Assembly (NCBI GenBank): GCA_036583965.1
Contig: JAZBQD010000021.1
Location: 18,297,766 to 18,361,765 of the forward strand
Length of the DNA: 64,000 nucleotides
Direction: 5' to 3'
Source: Prunella strophiata
Lineage: Eukaryota > Chordata > Aves > Passeriformes > Prunellidae
Part shown: positions 50,620 to 61,500 of the stretch, piece after piece
Layout of the letters: every line of letters starts with the position of its first letter
Position numbering within the stretch: position 1 is the first letter of the stretch
Program-made: the position numbers and the translations under genes
The notes under the pieces: model-generated
Seen by the model: the letters and a program-made list of their open reading frames with translations, nothing else
What the model was told of the DNA's origin: nothing
Databases searched by the model: none

Positions 50620-50870
50620 CTCTCCCAGATGGCCACTTATTAAGATATTTATGGTTAATATGAATTTCCCCTGCCATAAATCAGCTGCCTTTATACCTGC
50701 AGGGAAGTCAGGGCAATCAGCGACCCCGCTCCGCCGGGCCGGGCCGCGAGCGCTGCCTTGTAAAATAAAGGTTGGAACAACTTCTCCTGCTCGTAAAAAC
50801 AACAGCAGAGGGGAAAATCCCAGCGCTGGGATCTGATAACGGGCTCTAATCAAGAGCTGGCACATCCTCC
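50620..50870. other. Candidate conserved regulatory patch
   Basis: Repeat-free block with a short CpG cluster (50722-50755) inside otherwise CpG-poor DNA, flanked by AT-rich segments such as TTATGGTTAATATGAATTTC. It lacks coding character. Conservation is only suspected. Confidence 0.3.
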
Positions 50871-50977
50871 TGGAGGAGGCTGGCAAGTGGAAAGTTACAG
50901 GGATTCATTTGTCACTCGGGGGTTTCTGGATGGGGAGCCGGAGCCTGCTGGGGTGGGAGGGTGGAGGAGCAGGGTTT

Positions 50978-51375
50978 GGAGAGTCACAGAGTCACAGAGT
51001 GGTTTGGGCTGGAATGAGCCTTAAAGCTCATCCCATTCCATCCCTGCCATGGGCAGGGACACCTCCCACTGTCTCAGGCTGCTCCAAACCCTGTTCTTGG
51101 ACATTCCAGGGATCCAGGGGCAGCCACAGCTTCTCTGGGAATTCCATCCCAGCCCCTCCCCACCCTCCCAGTCAGGAATTCCTGCCCAAAATCCCATCTA
51201 TCCCTGCCCTCTGGCAGTGGGAGCCATTCCCTGGGTCCTGTCCCTCCATCCCTTGTCCCCAGCCCCTCTCCAGCTCTCCTGGAGCCCATTCAGGCCCTGC
51301 AAGGGCTCTGAGGTCTCTCCAGAGCCTTCTTCAGGCTGAACACCCCCAGCTCTCCCAGCCTGCCTCTGCACATTG
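50978..51375 (-). mobile_element. CR1 LINE 3' fragment
   Basis: Antisense CR1: repeated AGTCACAG at its start, then GGGCAGGGACACCTCCCACT, GGACATTCCAGGGATCCAGG and a tail ending GGCTGAACACCCCCAGCTCT. Confidence 0.88.
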
Positions 51376-52482
51376 TTTTGCTCCTGTGTCTGGCTTTTGT
51401 GAGTAGAGCAGTTGTGAGCAATGTGAAAATGTGAGTATTTCTACCTTTGGGGCCAGTCTCGTTTTTCCCCTGTGAGTTTGGTGTGATCTGAAAACAACAA
51501 TATCAACACTGGCAGATTCCAACCACAGATCTCCAAACCAGGGAAATCACTCTCCCTTTGCCCCTGGTTTTAAGCTAGCAGGGAAATATTTCCTCTGTGA
51601 AATATTTCTCTATTTTATTTTCTCTAAAACACCTGAATTGACAGATGTCACGTCCTCTCCTCCACAGCTGTGCAGCTCCCAAAAGGATTTTTTTTCCCCC
51701 TCTATCTAAGATACTCACCTGACTGCCTCAAGCTGCATCTCTCTTCCTTTCAGGTGTTTCCTCTTGTCTTAAAACCCAGAAAAAAGAATTTCACTGCATC
51801 TCACAGAAAAACAATGTGACTTTTGAGCCCTGCTGAAGGCAGCTCACCCTCTTTGCATTCCCCAGGACACCTCCCTGTGCTCCACAGAGGAAAATCCAGA
51901 CTGGATTTTTGTATCCTTGCCCTTTCTTCAGAGATTTTCCATTCTCAGTAGGTTTAATGCCCTGCTAACACTGGGATAATTTCTACCAGGATGAGTTTGC
52001 AGCTGCTTTAGTAGCTTTGGAGTAGCAGGTCGTGGTTAGAGAGTTAATACAACGATGAAGGAATAGAAAAATCACCTCTCAAGGTAAATCCAGTACATTT
52101 TAAGCAGTAAAATCAGCTTTTCTGAGTACCCAGGAGCTGCTAACATATATCAGTAGATGGCACTATTTTATACTGTATGAGGCCCCAGGACAGGTAGGGG
52201 GGAGCAGTAAAGTTCAGGAGATGTTGTGAACACAATTTCCTTCCTCCATGCAAAAATGCTCCTCCAGGATCAGAGCAGGAGAGGTGAGGGCTTTGCTCTC
52301 TGTGATTTCCTCTCTTCCCTTTCCTTGTGCTGACCCTTTGGCAGAGGTTAAGGTTTAAGGAGATCTCTGCCATTTATGGTTCTGGGGATGCTAAAGCAGA
52401 GATGCCTCCATGTGTTTATTAAATGTCTGGAGCCAACCCTGCTCAGAAAATAATCCTGTCACTCCAAACCATGGCCTGTGGT
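51376..52482. other. Intergenic, no recognised feature
   Basis: Unique sequence between a CR1 fragment and the first arm of the inverted duplication. I see no gene, RNA or repeat array in it. Confidence 0.5.
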
Positions 52483-52604
52483 CTCATTTGCTCCCAGAAA
52501 ATTGCTCACATTGGGGTGATACTTTCATTCCTCTGAGCCCAGCTGCTTATGGAGTGACTGAGAGCAGCTTTCCTTTCAGCTGGGCAGGATTTAAAGGTTT
52601 CTCT
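52483..52604 (+). repeat. Inverted duplication, arm A
   Basis: 122 bp from CTCATTTGCTCCCAGAAAAT to TTTAAAGGTTTCTCTG. The reverse complement occurs at 54090-54211 with about two differences (one deleted CA region near CTCACATTGGGG and GATAC/GACAC). The sequence outside the arms diverges at once. Confidence 0.9.
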
Positions 52605-52876
52605 GATGTGAAATGGCTCTGGGTGTTTTAGATCTTGGCACAAATCACTCTGTTGTTAATTCAGTGTTGTAACCTCACTTGGGCAAACCTGGAGGAGGAA
52701 CCAAAATTGCAAATTGGGGCAAAATGTGATTTTTCTGGTATCTGTTGTAAAGCACACTCTGCCTCCCCAGCCTAATTCCATCACCCCTGCCAGAATGCCA
52801 GGATGATCCTCTAAAAATCCACGAGGATTTTTGCACCCCCAGACTCTGGGGGCATGGGAGCAGAGTTTGGCCACTG

Positions 52877-52916
52877 TCTGTCTGTGTGTTGTGTGTCTGT
52901 CTGTCTGTCTGTCCCC
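52877..52916. repeat. CTGT/TG microsatellite
   Basis: CTGTCTGTCTGTGTGTTGTG followed by a run of CTGT units. Confidence 0.9.
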
Positions 52917-53857
52917 AGGAGCTGCTGCCACCACCGTGGTGCTGGATGCAGCCAAATGATGCCACGGGTGTGTGACCAAAGGCACCCAAGGGACCAACTC
53001 TGCTGTTTGTTGCCATTTCTTCTGAGCTGGCCAGGATTTATTTTGGAGGCTTTAAAGGTCACAGAGTTCAAAGTTCAAAAATGCTCATCAGGTTGAATGT
53101 ATATTTTGCCTTTTAAGTGAAAGAAGAAAAAAAAAAGGAATCTTTTACTGCTAAATCCCTCATATCAGGAATTCCTGTCATCCTCTGACAGTGATCTTTT
53201 TATTCCCTTTAGTAATTGATTTTTTGCCTCTCCCCAGAGCCTCCCTTGTTTTGATTGTTCTCATTTATTACTTTTCTTTTTACTTGGCACCTCAGAGAAC
53301 TGTCACTTCTCTGTCCCTTCATGCCTATATTCTGCTTTTCTGTGCTGAAAGCAAACCAAAGTCATGCCTGAGGAGCAGTAAAACCTCCTGCTCTTTGTTC
53401 AGCAGAAAGACCAAACTGTGCCCATTGACACCCAAGCCATTTCCCCCTCTCTGCCTGCTCCCTTTCTGTTGCTGATGTAATGCTGGATTTGTAAAAAAAT
53501 TTTAAAAAAATTAAAAAAAACCCAAAACCCTGACTACTCTGCTGTTTTTATCTGGAGGAACATCTAAATCACTTTGGAGTCTGCTGGCTGCACTCAGTAA
53601 ATAAATAGCAGCGAGCTCAGTGGTAGCAGTGAGTTATGGCTGTGTCCAGCAGCTGCACTCACAGCCACCCCTCACCAGCACAGGGGCCTTTAGTCCAGGC
53701 CTGAAGAATTCCAGCAGTGTTCCCAGCACTGGGGAGTGGGTGTTGGATAAACTGTACAGGTAAAGCTCTGCCCAGGCAGCTTTTGCTGCTGGTAGGAAGT
53801 GATGGGTTGGTCAGAGGTGCCCTGATGTGGAAGAGATGCTCAGATATCTGAGCAGAA

Positions 53858-54085
53858 TCCCAGGATCACTGAGGCTGGAGAAGACCTCCAAGGTCTTCAG
53901 GACCTTCAGGTCTTCAAGACCTCCAGGAGTCCTCCCTGTGACTGATCCCCACCTTGTCCCCAGCCCAGAGCACTGAATGCCACATCCAGCCCTTCCCTGG
54001 ACACCTCCAGGCATGGGGACCCCAGACCTCCCTGGGCAGCCCCTGCCAATGCAGAAAATCATCCACCCTCCTGAAAAACTCAGTT
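53858..54085 (-). mobile_element. CR1-like LINE fragment, diverged
   Basis: Starts with CCCAGGATCACTGAGGCTGG and AGAAGACCTCCAAGGTC, then CCTTCCCTGGACACCTCCAG and ACCTCCCTGGGCAGCCCCTG. This is the layout of an antisense CR1 3' region of an older subfamily. It ends a few bases before arm B of the inverted duplication. Confidence 0.7.
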
Positions 54086-54089
54086 TCAA

Positions 54090-54211
54090 CAGAGAAACCT
54101 TTAAATCCTGCCCAGCTGAAAGGAAAGCTGCTCTCAGTCACTCCATAAGCAGCTGGGCTCAGAGGAATGAAAGTGTCACCCCAAGTGAGCAATTTTCTGG
54201 GAGCAAATGAG
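54090..54211 (-). repeat. Inverted duplication, arm B
   Basis: Reverse complement of 52483-52604 over 122 bp with about two differences. The spacer between the arms is about 1485 bp. It sits between two CR1 fragments of opposite orientation. Confidence 0.9.
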
Positions 54212-54334
54212 AGCAGAGGAGCTGTTAAATCCCAAAATAAACCAGCAAGTGATCCCTGCAGCTTCATTCAGTCATGCCTGATGCTCTGAATTTCTCTCCA
54301 TGGCTCTCTGTGTCATTTTCAGTGTCACATTTTC

Positions 54335-54632
54335 ACACAAAACAGGCTGGAGAGGGACTTTGGACAAGGAATGGAGTGCCAGGAGAAAGGGGAATGGCTT
54401 CAAACTGCCAAAGGGAAGAGTTAGATGGGATTTGGGGAGGGAATTCTTCCCTGTGAGGAGTTCAGGGTGCCCAGAGCAGCTGTGGCTGCCCCTGCATCCC
54501 TGGCAGTGCCCAAGGCCAGGCTGGACAGGGCTTGGAGCACCTGGGACAGTGGAAGGTGTCCCTGCCCATGGACTGGGATGGTCTTGAAGGTCCCTTCCAA
54601 CCCAGCCCATTCTGGGGTTCTGTGCTTCCACA
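54335..54632 (+). mobile_element. CR1 LINE 3' fragment
   Basis: Sense CR1: GGCTTCAAACTGCCAAAGGG, GGGAATTCTTCCCTGTGAGG, GTGCCCAAGGCCAGGCTGG and AAGGTCCCTTCCAACCC near the end. Confidence 0.88.
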
Positions 54633-56646
54633 CAGATGCAGATGTTGGCTCAGATGTCATTAATTCTGCAGCATAAAGTGAACAAAACAAATATTTATTC
54701 CCCCTACATCCATACACACAGGCAATATAAAACCAGGGATGGTCTCTGCCAGCACATCCCCTTTGTTATAAATAATTCTGTACATGTCTATACATGATAG
54801 AGGTTTGGTGTAACCTATATTTATATTATATATTGTGCCAAAAAGTCCTAATGCTATCTGGGATTTATGAAAATAACTCTTTTTTCACTTCTTTGTACTG
54901 ATTACAAACCCTTAATTTTTAGTTATGTATATTCTAAATATGTTCCCTGTGCCACTGAACATAAATGGCTTCTTATTTTTTAAATGTTCTAAATGCAAAA
55001 ATCATACTAAGATATCAAATATTCTCTTGTTTCTTACTTGTTTTTTGTTTTTTTGTTTTTTTTTTTTTTTTTTTAAATCCAGGGTAGCAGCATGACTCAG
55101 TCCTGCTCTCAGCTTCTAACAAAGCTCACAGTTTTAGGTTCATTAAGGTTTTTTATTACAACCTCATAAAAGTATTTACAATATTTCATTATATCTTAAA
55201 CCAAAAGCACTAAGAGAAAATGCCTGAAATAAAAATGCCCATAATTTTCCTGTTGCCTTGTCACTGTCTGAAAACCTTATCAGAGTTCCTTGTTACTTTA
55301 ATGGTGTAGGATTAAGGGCAATGAAGAAACATTTAGGGTTCTGCAAATCACTTTGATTTCATTGTATAATGTACCAGCACTTCTCTGTGATTTACTGCCC
55401 AGTTGTTTGAAATAGCCTGTGGGATTTATCAGTCCTGGAGGAAACTCTGTTTCCTTGAACAATTAGCTCAGACTGAAGTTGTGTAACTCTTTTATTATTA
55501 TTATTATTATTATCCCTTTTTTGAAAAAAAGCATTTGTGGGTGGGAAATAATGAGCTCTCCACTGGGTTCTACCTTGATGTTTAGTGGGAGAGAGATTAC
55601 TATTTTTATTGCAAATTTTCTTGCAAACATTTTAATTTTCTAGCGATTTTCTCTTCTTTTTTTTTTTTTTTTTTTATATTAAAGGTCACTGATCATTATT
55701 AAATTGGTTTTATGTCTATATTTTGGATAATTTTCCTTTTCTCATTTCTCTTCTCATTTTTCATTTGGTTTTCAGCTCAGATCTGTTTTCCTCATTGCCC
55801 ACAGGGATTTCTCTGTTTCCTCACAGAGTGGGATGTTTCTGAAGGTAAAAAATTGTTTTGACATAAACCACTTGCACTCAAACAGAGAAATAACATTTTT
55901 AATTATTACAATGGTCATAAAATAAAACAAAAAATCCAAATAACTCCAAAATCACCCATATAAAAAAAGCTTTTAAAAACTGTGTCATTTTCATGACAAT
56001 TAATGCTGATCTTCCAGCTTTTCCTGATCATTAAAGTGTAATTTCCCCATGGAATTTACCAACTTCTTCAAGAAGAATATGGTGGGATAAAACCCAAAAT
56101 CACCTTTTTGGGTGACTTCTTGCCTTGGTTCCTCTCAGCTCAATCCCTGGCACACGGATTTCTTCCCCTTGGGATCCAAACTCTGCTCTGCTGCTGCATG
56201 ACCTGGGATTTGGGAAGGTTCATGAGCAGTTCAGGGCATGTGGCAGCACGCAGAGCTTCAAATAAATTGTTGGCATCATGTCTGAAATGTTTCAGAGTTC
56301 CCCAGTGCCGTCAACTCCTTTGAAAAATTTCATAATTGAGGATTAAAATAAATGTATCTGTGGCTTGGCTTTCAGAAGAATGGGATGAAAGTGAGGCTGG
56401 GCCTAGTTCATTAATTCCCTTTGATGAGTTTTTCCCATGGTTTGCACAAGTCAGGAAAAAATCCATTGTCAGGTGGGAAAGTCCTTCTGGAAGCACAGCC
56501 TCAGCTTTTCCCAAAGAGGGAGATCAGGAACTGGTCATGAAAAATTGGGATTGCAGAAAATTTGTACTGTGGGACATCCCCAGCCTTAAAGGTGTGATCA
56601 ACACAACATCTCTGGAGCTGGGGAGGATGGAAAAGGGCACCAAGAA
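54633..56646. other. AT-rich intergenic region
   Basis: Contains T-runs at about 55040-55075 and 55657-55677 and a (TTA)n stretch at about 55490-55513. Otherwise unique AT-rich DNA without recognised genes. Confidence 0.55.
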
Positions 56647-56945
56647 TTATAAAATCATGGAATCATTAAGGTTGGAAAAGACCTCCAGGATCATCCAGTC
56701 CAACCTTTGAACAAATTCCACCACTCCACTAAACTGTGTCACCAAGTGCCACTTCTACTCATTTTTTGAACATTTTCAGGGATGGTTTCTCCAACACTTC
56801 CCTGAGGAGCCTGATCCACTGCTTAATCACTCTTTCAGTGATGAAATTGTTCTTATTATCCAACCTGAAACTCCATTGGCACAACTTGAGGCCATTTTCC
56901 ATCATCTTCAGAGATCCAGGCATGTGCTTGAAGCCTGGGAAGTGG
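56647..56945 (-). mobile_element. CR1 LINE 3' fragment, older subfamily
   Basis: Antisense: ATCATGGAATCATTAAGGTT, GGAAAAGACCTCCAGGATCA, TCCAGTCCAACC, then TTCCCTGAGGAGCCTGATCC. It runs straight into the 24-bp tandem repeat. Confidence 0.85.
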
Positions 56946-57077
56946 TGAATATTGCTAAAAAGATAGGTGTGAATATTGCTAGTAAGGCAGGTGTGAATAT
57001 TGTTAATAAGGCAGGTCTGAAATATTAATATTGCTAATAAGACAGGTGTGAATATTGCTAATATTGTTAATAAGAGG
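56943..57077. repeat. 24-bp tandem repeat, about 5 irregular copies
   Basis: Units of AGGTGTGAATATTGCTAATA followed by AGGC, with insertions in the third and fourth copies. It appears to have arisen at the edge of, or within, the adjacent CR1 fragment. Confidence 0.85.
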
Positions 57078-57384
57078 CCCAAGAACTTAGGTTTGGGCTG
57101 GACATGACCCTTCCTGCTCCCATTTTCTTGGGGCACAGCTCATGTTGCAATTCCTCCTTCCCCAGCTGTGCAAGGAAGGCATCCATCAGTGCTTTTAGTG
57201 CTATAAATTCCCTAAATTCCAGTGGGAATTAGACACAGCTGATGACTCATGACACTGATGTGACATCAGTCCCCTGGCCAAGGTGCCACAAGGAACATCC
57301 ATCCAAAGCTTTCAGAGCCTACAAAATGCACCACGGGCATCTCATGGCAAGTTTGCCCTTCAAAAAATAAGGAATACAGACTAT

Positions 57385-58092
57385 TGTGGGAAATGGATTT
57401 GTAGGAAATGTTTGAAATTTGATAGAAGGTTTATATAGTATGCATTTGTGTGTAAATTTTGAGATAAGAAATGTTGATTCAGAAATGTCATGGGATTAGG
57501 ATAGGTATTTTTGAGAGAGAAATGGAAATAGAAATAAGTTCTAAAAGATGGTTTTGTGAAAAAGATTAAATATTTTAGAGAAATATAAAAGACCTATTAG
57601 AGTAAGATTTATAAGGGGTAATTTTAGATGATTAGTTTTAAGGTATTTAGAATATGGTGTAGTAAAAGTTGATTAAGTTAAAAACCACTAATAGTGTATT
57701 GTGATTAGGAAATAGCTTCTGATTGTGATAATGTGAATTATAACATCTGTATTGTCTCACCCTTCAACTAAGACTAAAAAGAAAATAATTTTTTTTTAAA
57801 TACCTCTCAGTTACCCCATCTCTAGATCAGAAAAAAAGCTTAATCCCACAACTATGACCTCATACCCAGCCAGACCAGTCTCAAAAACATATAAACAGTG
57901 TGAGAGCTTGGTCTGCACCAAGCTGAGCTTGGTAAGGCTTGGAGAGCTTTAAGTCCCTGTGTCTGCTCTTGGGAAGTCTCTTCCCTGGATTCACTGAGCT
58001 GGGATTAGTGTCTCTGAGTCTCAAACTACTTGTTTTATACATTTCCAGTGGCTTCTTTTTAATCTCCCTGGTCTTGTGAGCAGAGAATAACA
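57385..58092 (+). mobile_element. Probable solo LTR of another family
   Basis: About 708 bp beginning TGTGGGAAATGG and ending GAGAATAACA (TGT...ACA). It has an A/G-rich 5' half, then a TATA-like ACATATAAACAG near 57889, and then a C/T-balanced region with TCTTGGGAAGTCTCTTCCCT, a layout like U3-R-U5. I could not find a matching target duplication or AATAAA, so the borders and identity are uncertain. No viral genes are present. Confidence 0.45.
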
Positions 58093-60204
58093 TAATATAT
58101 CATGTGCTATATTACCCCAGCAGAATAATCCTATATTTCTATTGGGAGATTCCAATAGACTTAAGGAATCACTGAACAATTTTGCAGTGTAATCAGTGCT
58201 ACCAAAACCCCTCTCCCACCATTTTTTCGGGGAGGGTGGGCAGGAGGAGGGGGAGATTTGGAGCTAATTCTTTCCATCTGGGCTTCATTTGCAGATTATG
58301 TGGGAAAAGGGGAGATTAATCCACGGGAGGAATGAGCAGACATTAATTTGCCATCTGGGGATGTAAACAGGAAGCCCAACACGTCGAGCCTTAGTGGCTG
58401 CTTATTGCTTCAGTGAGGAAAGATGAGTTGATGCTGTGGGTCTCCTGCTGAAAATATTTTAGTAATTTCTAATAAGATATTATAAACAAATGTCAGTCCA
58501 AAGCTTTTCTGAAAAGGGGAAGAGATCGTTGTCCTAGGATACAAGAGCAGCTGATAGGAGGGGAAAAAAATATCCTTTGAATGAATTTGGCAAGAAAATC
58601 TCACTCGTTTAAGAGTATTTTTCTTGAAGTGTGATTTTTTTTTGGTTAAATTTCCTTTGAATTGAGCGTGTAAATGATCCCCCTGTTCAGCTTTTCAGCA
58701 TCTGCTGCTTCTCCTTTTAAATTTAATAACTGACCTCAAGGATTGACAATGCCTTTAAATCATAAGTTTAAGAATAATCCTTTTGTACTGTGATGGTTGA
58801 GTGAAAGAGGGATGATTTTCTCCCGTGGCCTTTTCTTTTTTGTTTCCCACGTATTCATCAAGCCCAGCCCAGACCTCCTCTGTGTGGTGTAACCCCGAGG
58901 TGACAGGATCCCATCTCTGAAATGCATATCCCTGTCTTTCCTGAGTGTGTTTCTCTGGAGAGGTGGAAGCCTGAGTGTTTAAACACTGATTCTTCTTTCC
59001 CAAGACCCGTAACTCAACTCCCTCCTTCCTCTCCCAGGCCAGGGGTGGCTGCTCCAGGTTTCCCATCACCTGCCCCTGCAGGATTCCAGCACAAAACTCA
59101 TTTCCCTGAGGCCTACAAAAGCCTGGATCAGGGGGTGTTTGCTCCCAGATTATCCAGAGGATGATTTTTGCCTGTCTGAGCAGCAGCTGTCCACACTGGG
59201 GTTCAGAAATACTCCCAGGGGAAATGCTCCCAGGGCTCTGCAGACAGGGGATTGTCCCAAGCCAGGAGTGTTTATTTGCTGTCCCTGCTTTGAGCCAGTG
59301 GCTCAGGACTGTGGACAATGAATGTCAAGCCCTGGCACTCATCGTTATTACAAAGTTAATTTGAGAAATTAGGGCAGGTTGTTTTTATGTCTGGCTACAG
59401 AAATGGCACAGCCCCTCCTAACTGTGACTCCTCTATCCATCTTTGAGGATCTGCTGTGCATGTGGGAGTTCCCATCCAGCAAGTTTTGCAAGGTGGGATG
59501 TTCCACACATGAGTGGGGCACCCTATTTTCCACCCCAAAACACCCCACATTCATCCTGGACCAGGAATCTCCTGCAAGGGATGTGTCTGGGGATGGTACA
59601 ATGAGAATTTAATTTTTAAGGGCCTCTTAGGCAACTCAAGACTGCTAGAAGATAACTCATTTAAACCTCAGAGCAGTCTCCCTTCCTTCCCATATCCCAA
59701 ATTATCCTCTGTATGAATACTTTTTCAAGCACATCTGTGTATGTGTGTGTGTATATGGACCCATCTACCATTAATTGTGGGGTTTTATAAATTTCCATTC
59801 CTGTCTAATGACTTTTTACAGGCAGTGCAATTACCAGTTCTTTTTATTGCCATTCTAATGATTCGAACATGCATACAAGAAAAGCATAGTCCAGCTAAAG
59901 AAATAGCTGCTGTAAAATTCTATATATATTTTCTCCACATAGCTTTAAATTAATCCATTTTTATTAGGGTGCTTGGCAAAAAAATTAATCGGAAATTGAG
60001 TCCAAACAGAGCAGGATTTATTGCAGCTCTATAACTCCGAAGAGTGACTTGATTGATTTAAACCATTTTTACAATAAAATAAAATAAAAATAAAGCAAGC
60101 AAATTATCCTGGCTTTAAAGCTGGAAAACCATTCTCCCTTCTTGTGTTCTGCAATTTGAACCAGCTGAGACAGTGAACTCCAGCTTGGCTTTAAGATGAA
60201 AGAG
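58093..60204. other. Intergenic, no recognised gene
   Basis: Unique DNA. A stretch at 58260-58410 looks conserved in character (balanced composition, rare CpGs retained), but this is only an impression. A GT-rich patch lies near 59735-59755. Confidence 0.45.
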
Positions 60205-60420
60205 GGTAGATTTTGATGGGATACTGAGGAGAAATTCTTCCCTGTGAGGGTGGTGAGGCCCTGGCACAGGTGAGGCTGTGATGCCCCATCCCTGGAAGTG
60301 TCCAAGGCCAGGCTGGACAGGGCTTGGAGAAACCTGGGATGGTGGAAGGTGTCCCCACCCATGGCAGATGAGTTTTAAGGTCCTTTCCAACTCAAACCCT
60401 TCTGGGATTCCATGATTCTG
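60205..60420 (+). mobile_element. CR1 LINE 3' terminus
   Basis: Sense CR1: GAGAAATTCTTCCCTGTGAG, GTGTCCAAGGCCAGGCTGGA, AAGGTCCTTTCCAACTC and a terminal GGGATTCCATGATTCTGT. Confidence 0.9.
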
Positions 60421-60703
60421 TAGCTTTGACAGAGGAACTCAGACCAAATGGGGTTTGGGAACTTGGCTTTCACCACCTGACCTCCCCACAGATCAGTGTG
60501 GATCTGTGGTGGATAAATCATGGGACGGAGCTGAACTCCTGTGGGCAGCCTCTCAATCCACAAGGAGATTCACTGATTTTAGATTTGAAGGTGGTTTTTA
60601 ATCAAATATGCAGGAGGAGATTTAAGTTTAGCCATAAGCACTTCAAGCCTCAAAGATGCTAAACTATTCCATCCTCATCTCTTTGAATTTGTCAGCATTT
60701 TGT

Positions 60704-60727
60704 GCCTTTTTTTTTTTTTTTTTTTTG
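60704..60727. repeat. Poly-T run
   Basis: An uninterrupted T tract of more than 20 bases. Confidence 0.9.
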
Positions 60728-61312
60728 GTGCAGAAAAGCAAAACCAGTGAAAGCAAGGAGATCTGTGATGTCCTGTGAGATCCAGTGCCTGTCTGCACCC
60801 CTCTTGGTGAAAGCCAATCCTGCTGGAAGTCAGTGGGTGCTGAGGGCTCCCAGCACCACGTGTGCTGTTAATGAATCCTCAGCTCCTTGGGAGGAATGTT
60901 TTCCAAGACTCATTTTACACGCTTTAAATCAAAGCACAGAGAGTTGCCTTTGTAAGCTTTGATAAATGCTCTCTGTTCTATTTGTGTTCCTGTGGTGTTC
61001 AGAGGCTTTAGCAGAGATCAGGGTCCTGTTGCAGAAGGTGCTGCACAAAACCCTCTGAAGAGCTGACAGTGTAAACAGCCAAGGCAAAAAATTTGAGGTA
61101 TGGAAATACAGGGAGGTGATTTGCCAAAAATCCAGGGAAGCTGGAAGCAGCTCCCCTTCCCCATTGCTTTGGTCACCCAGTGGTCCAGCTAAAGACAAGA
61201 CCCAGCTGCCACAGGTGTGGCTGTGGATAAAACAATTCCTCTTTTTTAGGTGTTGACTTTAATGCTGTGATTGAAGCAAACAAGGTCTGGCAATGCTGTT
61301 CAGAGTGAGTTG

Positions 61313-61500
61313 AAATTCAGGAGCCACAGAACATATGGAAAAGGGTCCCCAGGGAAGTGGTGGAGTCACCATCTCTGGGAGTGTTCAAAAAATGAGTAGA
61401 CACAGCACAGAATGTTGTGGCTGAGTTGGCAGGGTGGTGATAGCTCTAAGGTTGGGTCTTCAAGGTCTTTTCCAACCTTAATGATTCCATGGTTCTGCAT
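61313..61500 (+). mobile_element. CR1 LINE 3' terminus, older subfamily
   Basis: Contains CCCCAGGGAAGTGGTGGAGT, CACCATCTCTGGGAGTGTTC, and the end TTTTCCAACCTTAATGATTC followed by CATGGTTCTG. Confidence 0.87.

Noticed and set aside
52410..54267. Shared peptide GDTFIPLSPAAYGVTESS in two ORFs on opposite strands
   Set aside because: Not a duplicated gene. It is the translation of the 122-bp inverted duplication, and neither ORF has other coding support.
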